Assembly: GCA_905221615.1 (NCBI GenBank)
Contig: CAJNDT010000306.1
Location: 92,001 to 156,000 of the forward strand
DNA length: 64,000 bases
From: Symbiodinium sp. CCMP2592
Taxonomy: Eukaryota > Sar > Dinophyceae > Suessiales > Symbiodiniaceae
Direction: 5' to 3'
The notes under the pieces were generated by a model. It saw only the letters and a list, made by a program, of their open reading frames with translations. It made no database searches and was not told the DNA's origin. The translations under genes and the position numbers were made by a program. Of this stretch, positions 23,571 through 38,100 are shown one piece after another; position 1 is the first letter of the stretch, and every line of letters begins with the position of its first letter.

Positions 23571-24837
23571 AAGGCGCGCACACTGCGCGTGAATATCCTG
23601 CTGGAGGGAACAACCACCGTGTGGCAGAGTTCAAAAAGTTTTGAGGCTTGCACTCAATAAACTTGTCCAGCGGATCTGGGTCGTAGTCGTCGGGACTCAG
23701 CGGCTCACATGCCCAAGCCGCAAACCCTGACTGGCAGCCCACTTGGTCTCCAGCAACTGCTTGAAGGGTGGCAACTCAGGCACCTAAGACGACTCGAAGA
23801 GCGACTCGAGCTGACCGTCACCTGAAAAGTCGGCAACCGGACCGGCCTTCTCCGCAGCCTGCGTTTCGACCATGTGCATCCGACGACGAGAGCGCATCCT
23901 CGGCTTCGAAAATTAGCAGGAAACTTACACATCATCTCCTGGATAAAACAAGCGAGTGCCGAGTCTGCCGAGTCTGTGGCGCGTCAGCTTGGGTGGAGCC
24001 TTCCATGAAGGATGGAATCTGCTGTCATTAAGCCTCATTAAGGCTTTGGCAACATCCATGCCTGTGAAAGAGATCGGCTTGAAGGCACCAAGAACGACCT
24101 GGCTTGGAAGAGTGTCTGGGTCTGCTAGGCTGCCGGCACTACAGGTCCCGCACAGAGCCCATCAACAAGATGCTCCCAGCTCTGGCATATCTCAGCCTCC
24201 ATCGGAACATGCTGGCAACTGAAGTCAAGAATCAAACAAACCTAGGCAAGCTACATCAATGGCGACCTTACACAGCGTAACGGTGTATCGCATGTCTGGC
24301 CTTCGGAGAACCATGGCAGCGGAGCTACAGAGCACCGGAGCTCAAAATACGATGGTTCGTCGTAAGTTCCGCTGCGTTACGCTTTCCGCTTTCCACAACT
24401 GCCTTTCTCATCGAAGACTTTGCTCTCAGGATGCTCCCGGAATCCTCCTCGTGCGACATCCCACATGCTCTGTTCAAGTATCTGCTCAGATTCAGATAAG
24501 CTGAAGGCTGAAGATATCGGGGCAGAACAACAGAAGAGAGAAAGACTGGCATGCAAAGCACAATGTGAGACTGAAACAGCGATGGCAGGCGGGGAAAGTG
24601 CTTTTCCAACGAATCAAAGATCAGGCGAATATCAGAAGTGGCATCGTTGCAGATGTTGCTGATAGTTAGGCGCTCCTACGAATCAAGTGCACACTGGGAA
24701 CAAAGCCATGAGGGAGCGCTATGGAGCCGCCGCGAGAGGTTCTGCTTTGTATGCTCAGCTTCAGCAATGGGAGCTGGTCGCCTGCCACAGCGCCAAATGA
24801 GCGGCGACTTGAGGCCTAAACCGTGGCAGAGCACCTC
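23571..24837. other. no gene recognised
   Basis: Open frames here are short and carry no motif. The sequence could be the 3' flank or terminal introns of the minus-strand gene(s) to the right. Confidence 0.35.
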
Positions 24838-26290
24838 TCAATGTCCCTGTCCAGGCTGAAGCGGATCGGAGATAGGCACCTGCACTCGTCTTCTCATTTT
24901 CTGATCTCGAGCTCCTAGTGAAAGCATCGCAGCCTTCAGAGGATCAGCCGTCTTCTCCGGGATCATCTGTCCTTTTCCAAACTTCAACATCTTGGGCTCT
25001 TTGTCACAGGCTGTCGGGCGGAAACCAGAGCTTGGGCGAAAACTGTGCAAATCTGCCGGGCTCTAAGCGTCTTGCGATGGACGAATGGATACTGGATGCC
25101 TGGGTAGTGCCTGGGTAGACTTCTGTGCGGAAACAATGACTGTTCTGCAGCTTGGTGCCGAGCTGAATGAGCCAGTTCTCGCGCAGCTTGAAGTAGAAGT
25201 CTTTCAGCCTCGCTCACTCGCTGGAGTGCATGCAAGGGTTTGCGAGCTAGCCTTCCGATACGGCAAACGTTTGCTGAGATGTCCACTCGTTGAGAGTGAA
25301 GGCGTGATCGTGGCCCCTGTAGAAATACCGCACCTCAAAACCAAACCTCTGCGCCAGTTGCAAACGCCACAGCCACAACAGCCAAGCGCCCTGCCTTCGC
25401 CTGCTCCTGTGCAATCTTTGCCGCTGGCCTGGTGCCTTCGAAGCCAAACTAAGAGGCAGAGGATAGCAGAGCACCGTGCCCAGCCCGGCCCACGTGCCTG
25501 GATTGGCGTACGCCGTCTGGAGCCTAAACCTGGCGCAAAAAAGTATGATCAAAAAATTCAACACAGCCAAATCCATGACTAAGCAAACGACTTTGGCGAA
25601 TGCATGTAGTATTTCTCTCTGCGCTCGATTGGTGCTGTGGAGAAAGCACCAGTCCTTTGCAGCGAAAGCTACCCAAGACTGCTCAGAACCAAGCATCGCC
25701 ACTCAGCCACAGGCCACCAGAAGAAAACGCACAGCACAATGTATCCAGTGTGATGAACCTCACAGCAACCACAACTTAGTAGGGAGTCGAAGATGACTTG
25801 GAGATGTCTGAGGCCGCCGCATTGAAAACGTGCTGGCGAGTCACAAAGTGTTGAGCCCAGAAATACTTCCAGAATGGAGCACGCCTGTAGAGTGTAGGTC
25901 TCTAAGTCCCAGCCAAACATCAACTCTGCAGCATCGATCTTGCTCGGTCTCAAGCCGATAGTTTGGAATCTCGAAGGCACCGTGAAGTCCTGCGAGCAAG
26001 GGTCTGCAAGTTGGCTGCCGCACATCGCCACTGATGCAACCCCTTGGTTCCTCCGCCATTGAAAGATATGAACTCATCCGGCTTGATGTTGCGCTCTAGA
26101 GGAGCGATGACCTGAGAAGACCGCATTCAGCATCTCCGCCCAAATCTTTAGCACCATGCGGGTATTGAGCAAAGCCGCTGAGCGAGCAATCCGAGACAAC
26201 AGCATCGGCAGCTCCTGCGCTCCGCAGCCTCTCAAGCAGCGATCGAACAAACAACAGACGTCAGACAACGACACGGTCCGCATGTCTGCC
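24838..26290 (-). CDS. possible exons of an unrecognised gene
   Basis: Several minus-strand pieces look coding and are bounded by plausible splice sites. The clearest is about 26290-26107, with FDRCLRGCGAQELPMLLSRI and ending CTTCTCAG|GTCATC. It is followed by about 26005-25900 (FQTIGLRPSKIDAAELMFGW, preceded by TTGCTCGCAG) and perhaps 24838-25000 (EPKMLKFGKGQMIPEK). I do not recognise a family. The pieces may be downstream exons of the dehydratase-bearing gene or a separate gene. Treat the interval as a gene-bearing region, not a model. Confidence 0.3.
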
Positions 26291-26656
26291 TTGTCCTTTG
26301 CCGACCCCGCGTGCCCGAGTGGAAACTATCAAAAACTTCCCGCTCACTTTCCAAAATGTCGCGGGATGACTTAACTTGCAGTTCTCGCACGTCTTGACTT
26401 GCATGCATAGTGGCACAGCATCGGGACACAAGAGTACGCACCAGAAGCTGGCATGCATGTGGCGCTTTTTCTGCGCACGCAAGTCCAGGCTGTCTCAAGC
26501 GGAAGACTAGCTGCACAGTTGCCACAGTGACGCTAGAGCTGTGTCATGAACAGTGCATCGTAGGAAACTGACAGGACCTGGCCCCGGTGCTTCGTAATTT
26601 TTTCTGAAGCTTACATCCTGGCTCTATTTGGATTGAACCTACGCAGCTCTCTGGAC

Positions 26657-27625
26657 CTACAGATGTTGAGCTAGCGCGATGACCGAGCTCGATTGCAAGG
26701 CCGCATCGAGCAGCGACGGATGCGCACTGAGCTTCTTTTCCCAATCATCCGCATCCTCTTGTATCTGGTACACGGCGTAGGCATGGGCTTCAAAGTCGTC
26801 GCCTGCCAGCACGTGCTTGCTGAACAGTATACATGTCGGGTTGCCTGGAGACGCCTGATGCAAATCTAACGATAATCCGACTTGCACTGTTGGGGCTGAC
26901 CTAGTTACATGAAAGCGTGGGATATCGCTGTGCACGACCTACATAGTTTACATGGTCAAGGGGCGTTACAGTAGATGCTGCAATGTTCCAGAACATTGAA
27001 TATTTCTTGACGATATCAAAATTAACACGCTAACACGGTCGGGCGATCCGGAGAAAACTGGTCAAGGGGTGCACAAGAAGAGGATGTGACACAAACTTTT
27101 GCACCGCAAGGCAAAGGAGACCACAAATCTCCAACTACAACACGCTCTGCATCAGTTCGAAAGAAACGGAACGGCTGATGTGGCTTATTGCTGTGTTCTG
27201 TGCATGATGACTGACCTGAAATGGACGGGAGGATGCCATCATAGCGGAGTTATCTTGATGTTCCACGGTGGGATTGCAACACTCGTTCCAACACATCAAC
27301 AGTGCACGACGTAAACCGAACATGTCAATGTGATCTTCACGATCCAAGGCGTATATGTAATTGAGCCTCCCCATGTGCCGGATGGCTTCCAATCACCGCA
27401 AACTGTCCCGTCCCATCAAGACAAGGACGTCATTTCGCAGCCTTTCGCAGGAGTTGTGCGACCCATTGCCACATCAACAGCACGGTACCTGTCCAACTGA
27501 CAGAAGCAGAAAATGTTGCGGTTCTGCAATGCCGACCTAGGTCCGTAGGCGATGCCGGAGCTGCGGAAGCTCATGTAGAATGCCGTCTTCTCTGCCTCAG
27601 CGCTGATTTGCTTCATCAGAAAGCA
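26657..27625 (-). CDS. exons with a polyketide-synthase-type dehydratase signature
   Basis: Two minus-strand exons carry, in the expected order, two hallmarks of the double-hotdog dehydratase domain of type I polyketide/fatty-acid synthases. The upstream exon (about 27625-27543) has FYMSFRSSGIAYGP, matching the G-x-x-YGP motif, and ends at an AG|GT donor. The downstream exon (about 26880-26680) has SAHPSLLDAALQSS, matching HP-x-LLDA-x-x-Q, which carries the catalytic Asp of the domain. The catalytic His of the N-terminal hotdog is not located. No ketosynthase or carrier-protein motif is visible nearby. Dinoflagellates have many multi-exon PKS genes; product and whether this is intact cannot be told. 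It lies directly downstream of the TPR exons and could be the same gene. Confidence 0.5.
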
Positions 27626-27974
27626 CGGGCCTGATTGCTTTGGAGATCTAACGCTGAAGAGCGGGAGACAGCTGGAGGCAAGCCACTCCCTTGAAAGTGG
27701 AGCCCACAGCCGTCGCGGAGGAGGTCGTCGCCACTGCGTTTGCACGGATGAAATCTCCGGAGGCTCCCACGTCCCTGAAATGTCAAGCTGGTATAAAAGC
27801 GTCCACTCTGCAAGCCCCAACTTCGGGTCTTTGGTGCCACCGCCTCCGCAAGATGCCTTTGAAGATTTCACGATGCTCCGCTGTCGACACGGGCGCTCTG
27901 GACACAGCCAAAGTAGCCTCAGAACAGGCATGGGGGCGGCAGGGCAAGACTCAGCAAATCCTGAATCGTTCTGT

Positions 27975-30900
27975 TCAGCGAATAACCGAACTGCAAATCA
28001 AAGCCACGTATCTTTCTGCAGCAGATTGAAACTGGCCCGCATTCCGCTCTTGCACAGCCTGGGCCATGTCCTTCACCAGTCGCATGGCTTCAGGCCTTGC
28101 GCGGCACCACTGAGCTGTGCAAACGTGCGGTTTACTTGTAGGCCTGTTGTGGCCTGTTGGGTGCCAACTGTGGCTCACCACGACGGCTGTACACCTGCCA
28201 TGTTGCGGGCCTAGAATCCTGCAGGGCCGTAGCCTATCAAGCACGTCTTGCCGTTGCCTCACTGAGAACCGCATTGGCAGATCTCTCTCCAAGCCAGTCT
28301 CGCGCACGCCCAAACAATACGAGAGCCTCCTCAAGGCTTAGCTAAGCTTGAGAGTCTTACCTTCGCCGCGACAGATTACAAAGACCTCGAGGGCTTTGAA
28401 ACAGCTGTGCTTCTAGGAGGCAAGTCCTGCGCATGCAAAAGAGTCTCATCCAGCAGCCCACTGCTGCAGAGTAGCTTGCTGGCCTGGTGAGCAAGCTAAG
28501 TCAGTACTGATCGTGCCCAAGAGTCAGAGATCCGAAGCCTCCAGATAAACCTTTGCAGCTGTCTTCATGCGGATCTGCTGAAAAAGCTGCAAAGCTTCCT
28601 GCCAACTGATAACAGGGCACGAAGTTGCGAGCTTCTTATCAAGATAATGTCTGCAAGTGCGATCATACTCTCCAACTGCGTCCATGATAGTCGCGCATGG
28701 ATTGAATTGGCAGACCGGCCGGACACAACACCGGACGAGAAACACCACTCGTAACAAGCACGCAGCTGCGTCTGTTACTTCGGATGCGGAGAAGTCCAGA
28801 AAGCAAAGAGGACCCATTCGGAGACGCAGGACAGTAGCAGGAAAACTTATCGGAAACATGGGCAAAGATTCGCACGACAGCCGATGCAGCGCAGATGCGT
28901 GGCCTCAGCAACGTCTGCTAAGGGCGCCCTCTGAAGGCTCGTCACGGCGCCATGCGATGAGTGCAAACAGCAGAGCATCGATGAACTGAAAGACGACATC
29001 ACCAGGCAGGCGACAAGAAACAAGGCGGGAGCCGACAACTGGGCGAAACGCGAAGTGACACTGCAGACGGTTGCTTTGCAACGCGCACCAGGTGCCAGGC
29101 CGTGAACTGAAAGGAAATTGGTTGTGCTGCCACCGTTTCAGGCGGTGGGCGCACAGGGCGGCATGGATCTCTAGAGGACGGGCGAAAGAGCAAGGTGCCG
29201 GAAGACCACATTGCTCAACTAAACACGCGAGCTCCCTGATCCAGTGTGCCCGCAACGAAGACTCCTGCTTTTGCCAATGCTCCACAACATCAAGAGCAGC
29301 TGCCGCCGTAGATTTCACCGGCTTCCAACCTGCGACCGCCCTGAGAAGCCGATTTCGACAAGCGATATCAGCAGTCGGAGACACCTCAGAAGAAGATGCA
29401 ACTGCTACGGGAACGCTGCGCTCCACGCGAGCTTGTTTCAAAGCGCCGGCCGCCCACAGAGAAGCCTCGGAGCCCGCCGCAGACCACGAAGCCTTGGCCC
29501 ACGGCAGCGCCGCTGCAAAGCAACGCCTGCAACACCTCCAGCTTTGCACCGCTTCCTTCCAGACCAGTGTGTCCTCCCAGAACTAACAGCTTCTCGTCCT
29601 CCGACAGGTTTAGCAAAGTGGCCAGTCCAGTTGCTGGCCAATGCTGAAATGCAGCCAGAACTTTTTCTCACTGATGGCAACGGACGCACCGAGATCAAAC
29701 GCCAGCATTGCTCTCAACTGCAAGCTAGCCTCGCTAGCCTCGAGCAGCAAACTTGACAGCAGCAAGAGTAACAACGCTAACACACGAGGCATGCGACGCT
29801 TCGCTGCGCAAGCCGCTGCCTAGAGTGCAGTCGCTCCGCTCCGCACAATCCGCGCTAGACTGCTAGACCTTCCAGACATCGAGTCGCCCGTCTCGCAGCG
29901 CGCTGCCGTTGGATGAGAAAAAGAACTTATTGCCACAAGCACGTCAATTGGTCCTGAACCAGCGAGAGTGCTGACTCCAAGCCATCCTGTTTTACCTCGG
30001 AGACGTTCGCTGTGCAAACACGGCTTGCAGCGCCTCTCAGTGGTCGCTACCTGCTTCCAAACTGCGGTTTGTGCCAAAGAGGCGAGCATGGCAGCCTCCG
30101 CGTCCTTCTGTCCGCTTTGCCTGCAGCGGAAGAAAGCCACTCTCGCTCTTTGCGCAAGTCGCCGATTTTTCCCGCCAGGGTGCCGTGCTTCAGCCAAAGC
30201 GCTCTCGGCCACCTGCCGAGCCTCCAACTGCCGGCCGCAGCCGAGCAGAGCCGAAACCTCGGCTATGCTGGTCTGCTGGTCCGTTCGCGGAGGACTTCCA
30301 GCGAGAGCGCACCAACGTCGGCCGAGGCAGCGGCGTAGGCCTCGTGGGCTGCAACGTGACGGCCAGCGGAAAGGCGCACGGCCTCTCTTGCAGGCCTGCC
30401 GAGTCAGATCGCCTGATGGCCTGCAGTATCCTGCAGTCCTTTGTCACGGCCATGCCTCACAGCTTCTTGGTGTGCACTTCTTGCAATCAAGACCTCACGG
30501 GGAGGCAGCTAGAATTGGCATGCCTTGGCATCACATTCGAGCACCCGTCCTGAGCAAGAGTGCACTGTGCTGCAGCTTCTCCGGCTCGGTCGTCCAGTGC
30601 CCGAAACGCCGATAGCGCCTAGGACAAGAAAAAGAGGCCTCGTACGCTTGCAGCCTTGCAGCACACCAAAAACATGCCTCAAGACAGACGGAAAAGCCTG
30701 AGAGGCCGGCCTCCCGAATGCAAGTCTCTGCATCAGACGACGCGACCATCAGTAGAGTTCTAGCCACCGCCATGCAAGTTTTCGCCCGCATCTTCCGGTC
30801 AACCATTTGACGGCAGAGGGCATAAGCGCTTTCTGCAGCTTCAGATGCTTTGTCTGACTCCCCCAGCTGCAGGTATGCATAAGGAAGGACTGCGAAAGAT

Positions 30901-31350
30901 GCATAACATTCCAGTGACCTTGTCAGGAGCAGGCGATGGTATCGTGCCGACATGCCATCTGACTCCACTCAATTCCAGCCTGACTGACAGCTGCCGTGCA
31001 AGCAGCAGTCCCTCGGTCGCTGCCCCAACCGCTGCATTCCAGTTTCGAAACGGGCAGAGACATTCTGCCTGCGAATCTCGGGCATCAGCTCAGCAACAGT
31101 GACCCGCTTCACAGCTAGTAGCTGTGATACCGGAGTTGCGCTTAAGTTGATGGGATCTAAACGCGACTCTGTCTCAAGTACAGACTTCAGCGTCCCAAAA
31201 ATTGAACGGAGCATGAAATTCGAATTTGCATGGTCGGAAAGCTGTCTCTGCTCCCGCCTCTGCAACGAGCAGCGTCGCAACGCCTTCCTCGTCTCCGGCC
31301 TCATGGAGCCTCTGCAAATTTGCCTGTGCCTGCCAGGCTGGGCCAAGGAA
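27975..31350 (-). CDS. multi-exon TPR-repeat protein
   Basis: Several minus-strand pieces show the helix-turn-helix pattern of tetratricopeptide repeats (small residues spaced along A and B helices): about 31335-31215 (ANLQRLHEAGDEEGVATLLV), 31050-30990 (AAVGAATEGLLLARQLS), 30930-30740 (YLQLGESDKASEAAESAYAL), 30345-30060 (ALLGCGRQLEARQVAESALA then KDAEAAMLASLAQTAV), 28660-28530 (SWQEALQLFQQIRMKTAAK), 28343-28245 (LEEALVLFGRARDWLGERSA) and 28110-28010 (MAQAVQERNAGQFQSAAERY). Together they suggest a TPR array of six or more repeats interrupted by introns. TPRs mediate protein-protein contacts; no catalytic domain is visible in this span. The dehydratase exons follow on the same strand. A minus-strand signal-like peptide start at 29792 (MPRVLALLLLLLSSLLLEA) may mark another start site. 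Confidence 0.5.
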
Positions 31351-32560
<1,210 letters not shown>

Positions 32561-32562
<2 letters not shown>

Positions 32563-34336
32563 ACTATATATATATACATACATACATGTAAACATATATA
32601 CATATACATGTGTATATATATATGTACATACAGTATTTGTTTATGAGGCTCGCTCGCATATCCGGGTCTGTTTACAACGGAATTGGCTGGGGACCCATTG
32701 TTGGTTCCGCCAGTAACGAAAATCTTCAAGTCGGCACCCGTGTTCGGGAACTCCGAACTTGCAGACTGCCGTACCGGTGCGTAGCAGCAGTCCGAGCCAT
32801 GCACCTAAACACCGGAACGCCTAGTGAAACTACGTTCCCGAACGGGACGGTCAGCGTGGCACCGGATACGGCCTCGCCCTCACAAACCCGGTACCACTAA
32901 TGCCGGTCAGCCCCGTGTCCTGAAGACCCGCCAGCACAGTTAATGCTGCAATCTGGGGCCGATAAAAAGGAGATTTAAAGTGTGGATAACAGGCGGGATG
33001 ATCTTCCCGCAATAGAATGCGTTTTCGAACATTATGACACCGTGAGAACTCATTCTAACGGCAAAAGATGGCAAAAGTATTTATTCGTTTGAAACTCAAA
33101 ATTACTACAAGGATCTTGCAGGTTCAGGGCGATCTTGTGCGGATAATGCGGTTTCAAGTGCCGGGCTGCGGCTGCTGCCGGCACCAAGCGTAGGCGAACA
33201 TGCAGACTTGAGGACAGGTCCAAGTCTCATGGGAAGACCCGGCATCTTCGAAATGTGGCAAACATCCATTACAGGCGCTGGCCGTACTCACCTCTGGGTG
33301 TGTTTGCCACGCTCGACTCCACGGCGGGCGATAGAACCCGCTGGCATCTGCGCATTCCCCCAAAGAAGTGATGCGCTAGAGCCTGCACACAAACTCTTGC
33401 TCCGAAAATCTGAAACGTTTTTCCTGGACCCTTTACATCCCATTTGCTCGGGCATTCGGGCACTTGTATCCCTCCTGACCGTTGAAATAACAGGCACGTT
33501 TAAATTGTGATAAACATGTTAGGTTCTTCGGAGGGCCCGTATGAGATCCTGCTCTCTTGGACACACGTCATCATGCTCTGTTCTGCACAGCTCACCGATT
33601 TCGTAATATTTCGTACGTCATTGAGATGCTAGCTGCAGACACTGCTTGTCCTTACAATCCGTTCTTCTCTTGCGCAAATCTTCTGCGGTCGACCTTGCAG
33701 TCCCAATACTCTGCAGCACCGAGGCCCATATGCTCCTGATAACATCTACCGTCGACCTAATCGAAGCCACATCTTAATCCACGCTATGAGTCCCAGGAGT
33801 TTGACACAGAGCCGCCTGGTCCCGGAACCCATGCGAATTTGTTTGTATATGCATGTGGGTGTATTTGTATTTATGTCTGTCATTGTCTGTCCATAAATGA
33901 ATACTGTACGTGGATGTCTATACAGTAAACCCCATACAGCTGGAAACCGGGTTAAGGCGAAATGGTGCTGGGATTCCCTATGAATTCCTCTTAAGGATAG
34001 AAGCTATTAGATTTAAAAAACTTTTGGGCTTCTCCTGTATATGTATACAAAAGTCAGCGTGCGTGTGTGTAGAGATATATCTGAACATGTGGGGGGACCC
34101 GAGAGTCAAACACCACCACACGGGCGAGGCAGAACTTGCGGGTGGGGTTGGGAGGCCAGCAGCACTGCACCATATACAGTGCTCCCGAGACAACAAAGTA
34201 CCTCTGCAAACATGTGCCTGTCCGAGATGCTCAACTCACTGTCAGCATGTGGTCGCAGTATTTGTACTGAAATTAAATTTGAATTTGTGGTGCGGCTCAG
34301 CATGAGTTCGTAAACTGAGTTCTGGGTGCGACGCAT
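32561..34336. other. no gene recognised
   Basis: AT-alternating flank, then ordinary sequence with no motif. Open frames of up to 131 codons overlap on opposite strands. It may be intergenic. Confidence 0.35.
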
Positions 34337-34600
34337 TCACCTTGATTGATGTGTACAGAAGCCTATGCAGGACTGCGCGATGCCGATCTTGGAACCAGCC
34401 GCCATCACGTTCAAGATTGCTTGATGCTTGAGATCAGGCTCCGTGGGTGGGGCTTCGAGCTTTTGCTGCTTCCACTCAAGTACTCTTCGCATAGCAGAGT
34501 AATGCTGTTGCAGCGGTTCTGGCATAGACATGTAAGCTTCAAGCATCTGCACATCTACGAAACCGAAACAAATTTGTTCACACCGGCTTGCAGACGACAA
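34337..34600 (-). CDS. putative terminal exon, unknown protein
   Basis: An 87-codon minus-strand frame with a protein-like composition: MLEAYMSMPEPLQQHYSAMR, then VLEWKQQKLEAPPTEPDLKH and a stop at 34337. It is helical and hydrophilic, unlike the overlapping plus-strand frame. It lies about 540 bp beyond the stop of the plastid TPM-domain gene, so it may belong to the next gene of the unidirectional block. No family recognised. Confidence 0.35.
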   Translation of the reverse strand: MSSASRCEQICFGFVDVQMLEAYMSMPEPLQQHYSAMRRVLEWKQQKLEAPPTEPDLKHQAILNVMAAGSKIGIAQSCIGFCTHQSR

Positions 34601-35142
34601 GAAGGCGCAACCTGCGCCGCCGCGCAGTCTTAGGGTTTATAAGCAATAAAACCGGGCCTCCAATAGGTCCTGCACCAGATCTGTGTCCTGCATGTACAGC
34701 TCGCACACCTACACTTGTAAAGCAGCGCAACAGCACGAAGCAGCATATGTGCCCATGCCTCAGACCCCTCGAACGGGTCGAACTGCATGGCTTGGACTTG
34801 CACAACCACTCTGAATTTGGCACGTTCATTTCAAAGGCTCCTGTCCTTGCTGACTGCGTACTTTCCTCGATTGTTTCCATCCTATCCATCGTAATAAACT
34901 GACCACAGATACTGCTCTGGTGCGCCGACCGTTTGGTGCACATGATGGTGAATGCTTGTGGCTGCGGTCTCGTGTATGTTCATAGACCCCTAGTGCACCG
35001 GCACCCTACTTGAAGGCAGCTTCCACGCCTGTTGTTTTAACTCGAATTGATCAGCAATGCTTGGCGAAGACCAAAGCAGTATGAAGCCCTACCTCTTGGT
35101 ACGTTCACGTCATATGCGCCCTGGATTGAAAAAGTCACAGGG

Positions 35143-38100
35143 TCAAAGACCGTGTTTTTTTAGAATCTTGGTGACCTGTTCCTCGGGGACGAACCGCAAA
35201 AAACGTTTCGTCGCGTCATCACTCAAACCAAACAAACAGGCTGCCACATTCTTGGTGGCGTCCTGAATTGCTAGATCAGGGCCTACTTTGTCCACCGTGG
35301 GAGGAAACCCATACTTGTCTGCCACGCTCAAGAGGAAGTCATTCGTCAACCTGTACTGGAAGCGTTCTTGCAAGCGAAAACCGACTTGGACCGTCATCAA
35401 CGGTAGTGGTCGCCCCGTCCGCTTTTGGAAGCGTTCCTGCAGGGAGCGCAAATGGTTCCCCGAAATATGAAACAACACCGGGACAACAGAACACTGCAAA
35501 CCTGCCTCGGCAAGAATCACAACCGTCGATTGATCCGTTCCCAATTTTTTGCTTATTGGTCTCAAATAATCCTCGGGCAGCTGCGACTGCTCGACAAGCT
35601 ACAAATCAAAGAGTGTGATACACAGTTGCAGCTTCCCCAACATGTATCTCTGGCTATGCCAGATGTTGCAAACCGGCTCAGACCACACAGACAAATACAC
35701 ACACGGAATGTCAGGTGAGGTTTCTTTATGCGGCGAACCAACTGATGCCCAGGTCTCAGGCGACCACACATCAGAGACTTTTGACATGTCAGGTCATGGT
35801 CAAGCACGTCGAAGAAGCACAGCGAGAAGTATACCTGCCTGAACCTGTCAACCTGCCTAAACCCCCAACATGGCCTGACTACCTGCAAGGACACCGGAGG
35901 CGACGGAAAAGACATATGGACTCATGCATTGACTGTTTCCGAACCTATACCACGGCTACGGGAGAACGACTGGGTGGGGTTCTCGGTTTAGCCCCATGTT
36001 ATGTCCATTGAAGCGCAACCAAGAGAGTAATATCCAGGAAAACCAATGTACAGCGAAGATGGTATACGATGTCACAAACGGCAGGTACACACGGTTGATC
36101 AGACCGTGCTTCACCAGGGTATCCAGAGTGTCTTCGTTGGTGGCAGACTCGGGACCCTGCTGCCACCCCCTGCTGCATGTCGATTACACATAAATCAGTG
36201 CAGAACGTGAGGTGAATGCCCTTGGACACAGGGTTGTCACACACACACACACTCAGATAAGCCATCCTCCGCGAGAAGGTAACGCAACGCGCACAAAGCT
36301 TCACTACGTCTGATGCAACGATCAGCATCCTGTCTTATCAAAGGTGTTGCCATAACACAAAGCAATAGATTACGAATGTCGACCATAACTACGTGGTCCG
36401 AGTTCAAAAAGATCACAAGCCATATACTTCCTTGCAACATTGCAGGTACATGCCGAGGCGTCCCTCAGCACTTCACCCTTGCTCACTAGCTGCGTTGGAC
36501 GCAGTCATGAGCAGGGGCTGCGCCCCCCCTGCACGAAACTATGTACAACTTTCAGCTTCGAACTGGTGCAATAACTGGAGCCGCTACCCCATGATCATGA
36601 AAGTCCGCGCTGTTGAGTGGTGCATCAAGCAAATTCACTTCTTTTTTGCCATGACCAACCGCAAAACACCTTCCGTGCCATCGAGAAAGTGATTTACTTC
36701 CTTGTTTGCATGTGTCTATGGAACGGGCTTCCTCCGACATGGATCTGCTAATTAGATGTCTTGCAGCTGATTCGCACCGCACTGCTGTCACATCGGATCT
36801 TGTTTTGTGGTGACTTTGTTGCCACTCTGCTGCTTTGTCCTATATCTCAAGGCTACACACACACACACACACACACACGCCCTGTTCTGGAACTGGGGGC
36901 CAACATCTACGCACTGGATTTTTTACTGTCTTGCATCAACTGCGTCACTACTGTAACGGATGGAGAAGAGCCCGAGAAGGGTCGGGATACTCCAGACACC
37001 GCCAAGTAGGTTTAGCCTTCGAGAGCATGCGATCACAAATAAGTTTGAGGAGTTGACTACTAGCCAAACTGGACATATATGTGAAACAAGCGCTCAATGT
37101 CTTCTGCAACATGTTCAAATGGAAACGTGTGCTGTGGAATGTAGAATCAAAGATGCTCGGCTGAGGAAGCTCGAGAGCATGTGGGATTTGCATCCGGCAG
37201 ACATTGGCAACCGAAATTGCCAGGCATGTTTTGGCATCCTGAAGCGGGCACTTCTGTGAGCCACATCGACATTGAATCCCCAAAAGATGGTTGTCATCTA
37301 CAACTTCGATTTCCACCGGGGCCTGATACAAGTCCAGATCGCACAATGCTCGTAACGCACTGGTACGGCGAAGCTCTTGAGCGAACATGATAAATCTGTT
37401 GTCGACATAACGCCGGGCAAAAAATGACCACCTGTTGTTAGTAAGAAATGCCGAGATACACTGCTGCCATTGATGAAGTTCTTGCATCATAACCGTAGTG
37501 CTGCTGATAATCGGCGAAATCTGGTTACCAATAGTGGAGCCTCTAACCTGCGAGAACACCGTGCCGAGAGCGACAAACATGTTTGCTTTGAAAGACAACT
37601 CAACAATCTGAAACAGTTGTTGAATGTTGACCTGCTTGGCACTGATCTTGCCTTTAAACACTTGGCCCGGAAATTGCTGTTCATGGAGCGTCACTGAAAA
37701 GGTATGCCTGTGATCACAACGAATTGCCTGCATGTAACGCTCAAGTACCTCGCGAACCGAATGAAGGATTCTGTCTTGTGGTATGCTTGTGTAGAAGCCA
37801 ACCAAATCGTCGTTCACAAAGGTCAAGGCCTGGTCAACCGGGGCCTCGCGAAAAAAACGACGAAGATCATGAAAGGCTGACACCAAATTGCCATCGAAAG
37901 AATCTGGAAAAATCAGTTTGGTTACCCTAGCGAGAATAAGTGCGGCCGCTTTCAAACCATTGCCAATCGGCGACTTGCTGTGTGCAAAAATAGGCATGGC
38001 GGTAGTCCATGCCTTCTTCTGTTTTGGCAGCACATAAGCAAACGGCAAAGGTCGTTTGTACTGCCAGGCCCAAGGTAGATCACGTTGGAGGTTGGCAGGA

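Noticed and set aside
36247-36878. Hammerhead ribozyme in the pseudo-LTRs.
   Set aside because: Looked for because Penelope-like elements often carry one; the ctgatg-like strings present lack the full core.
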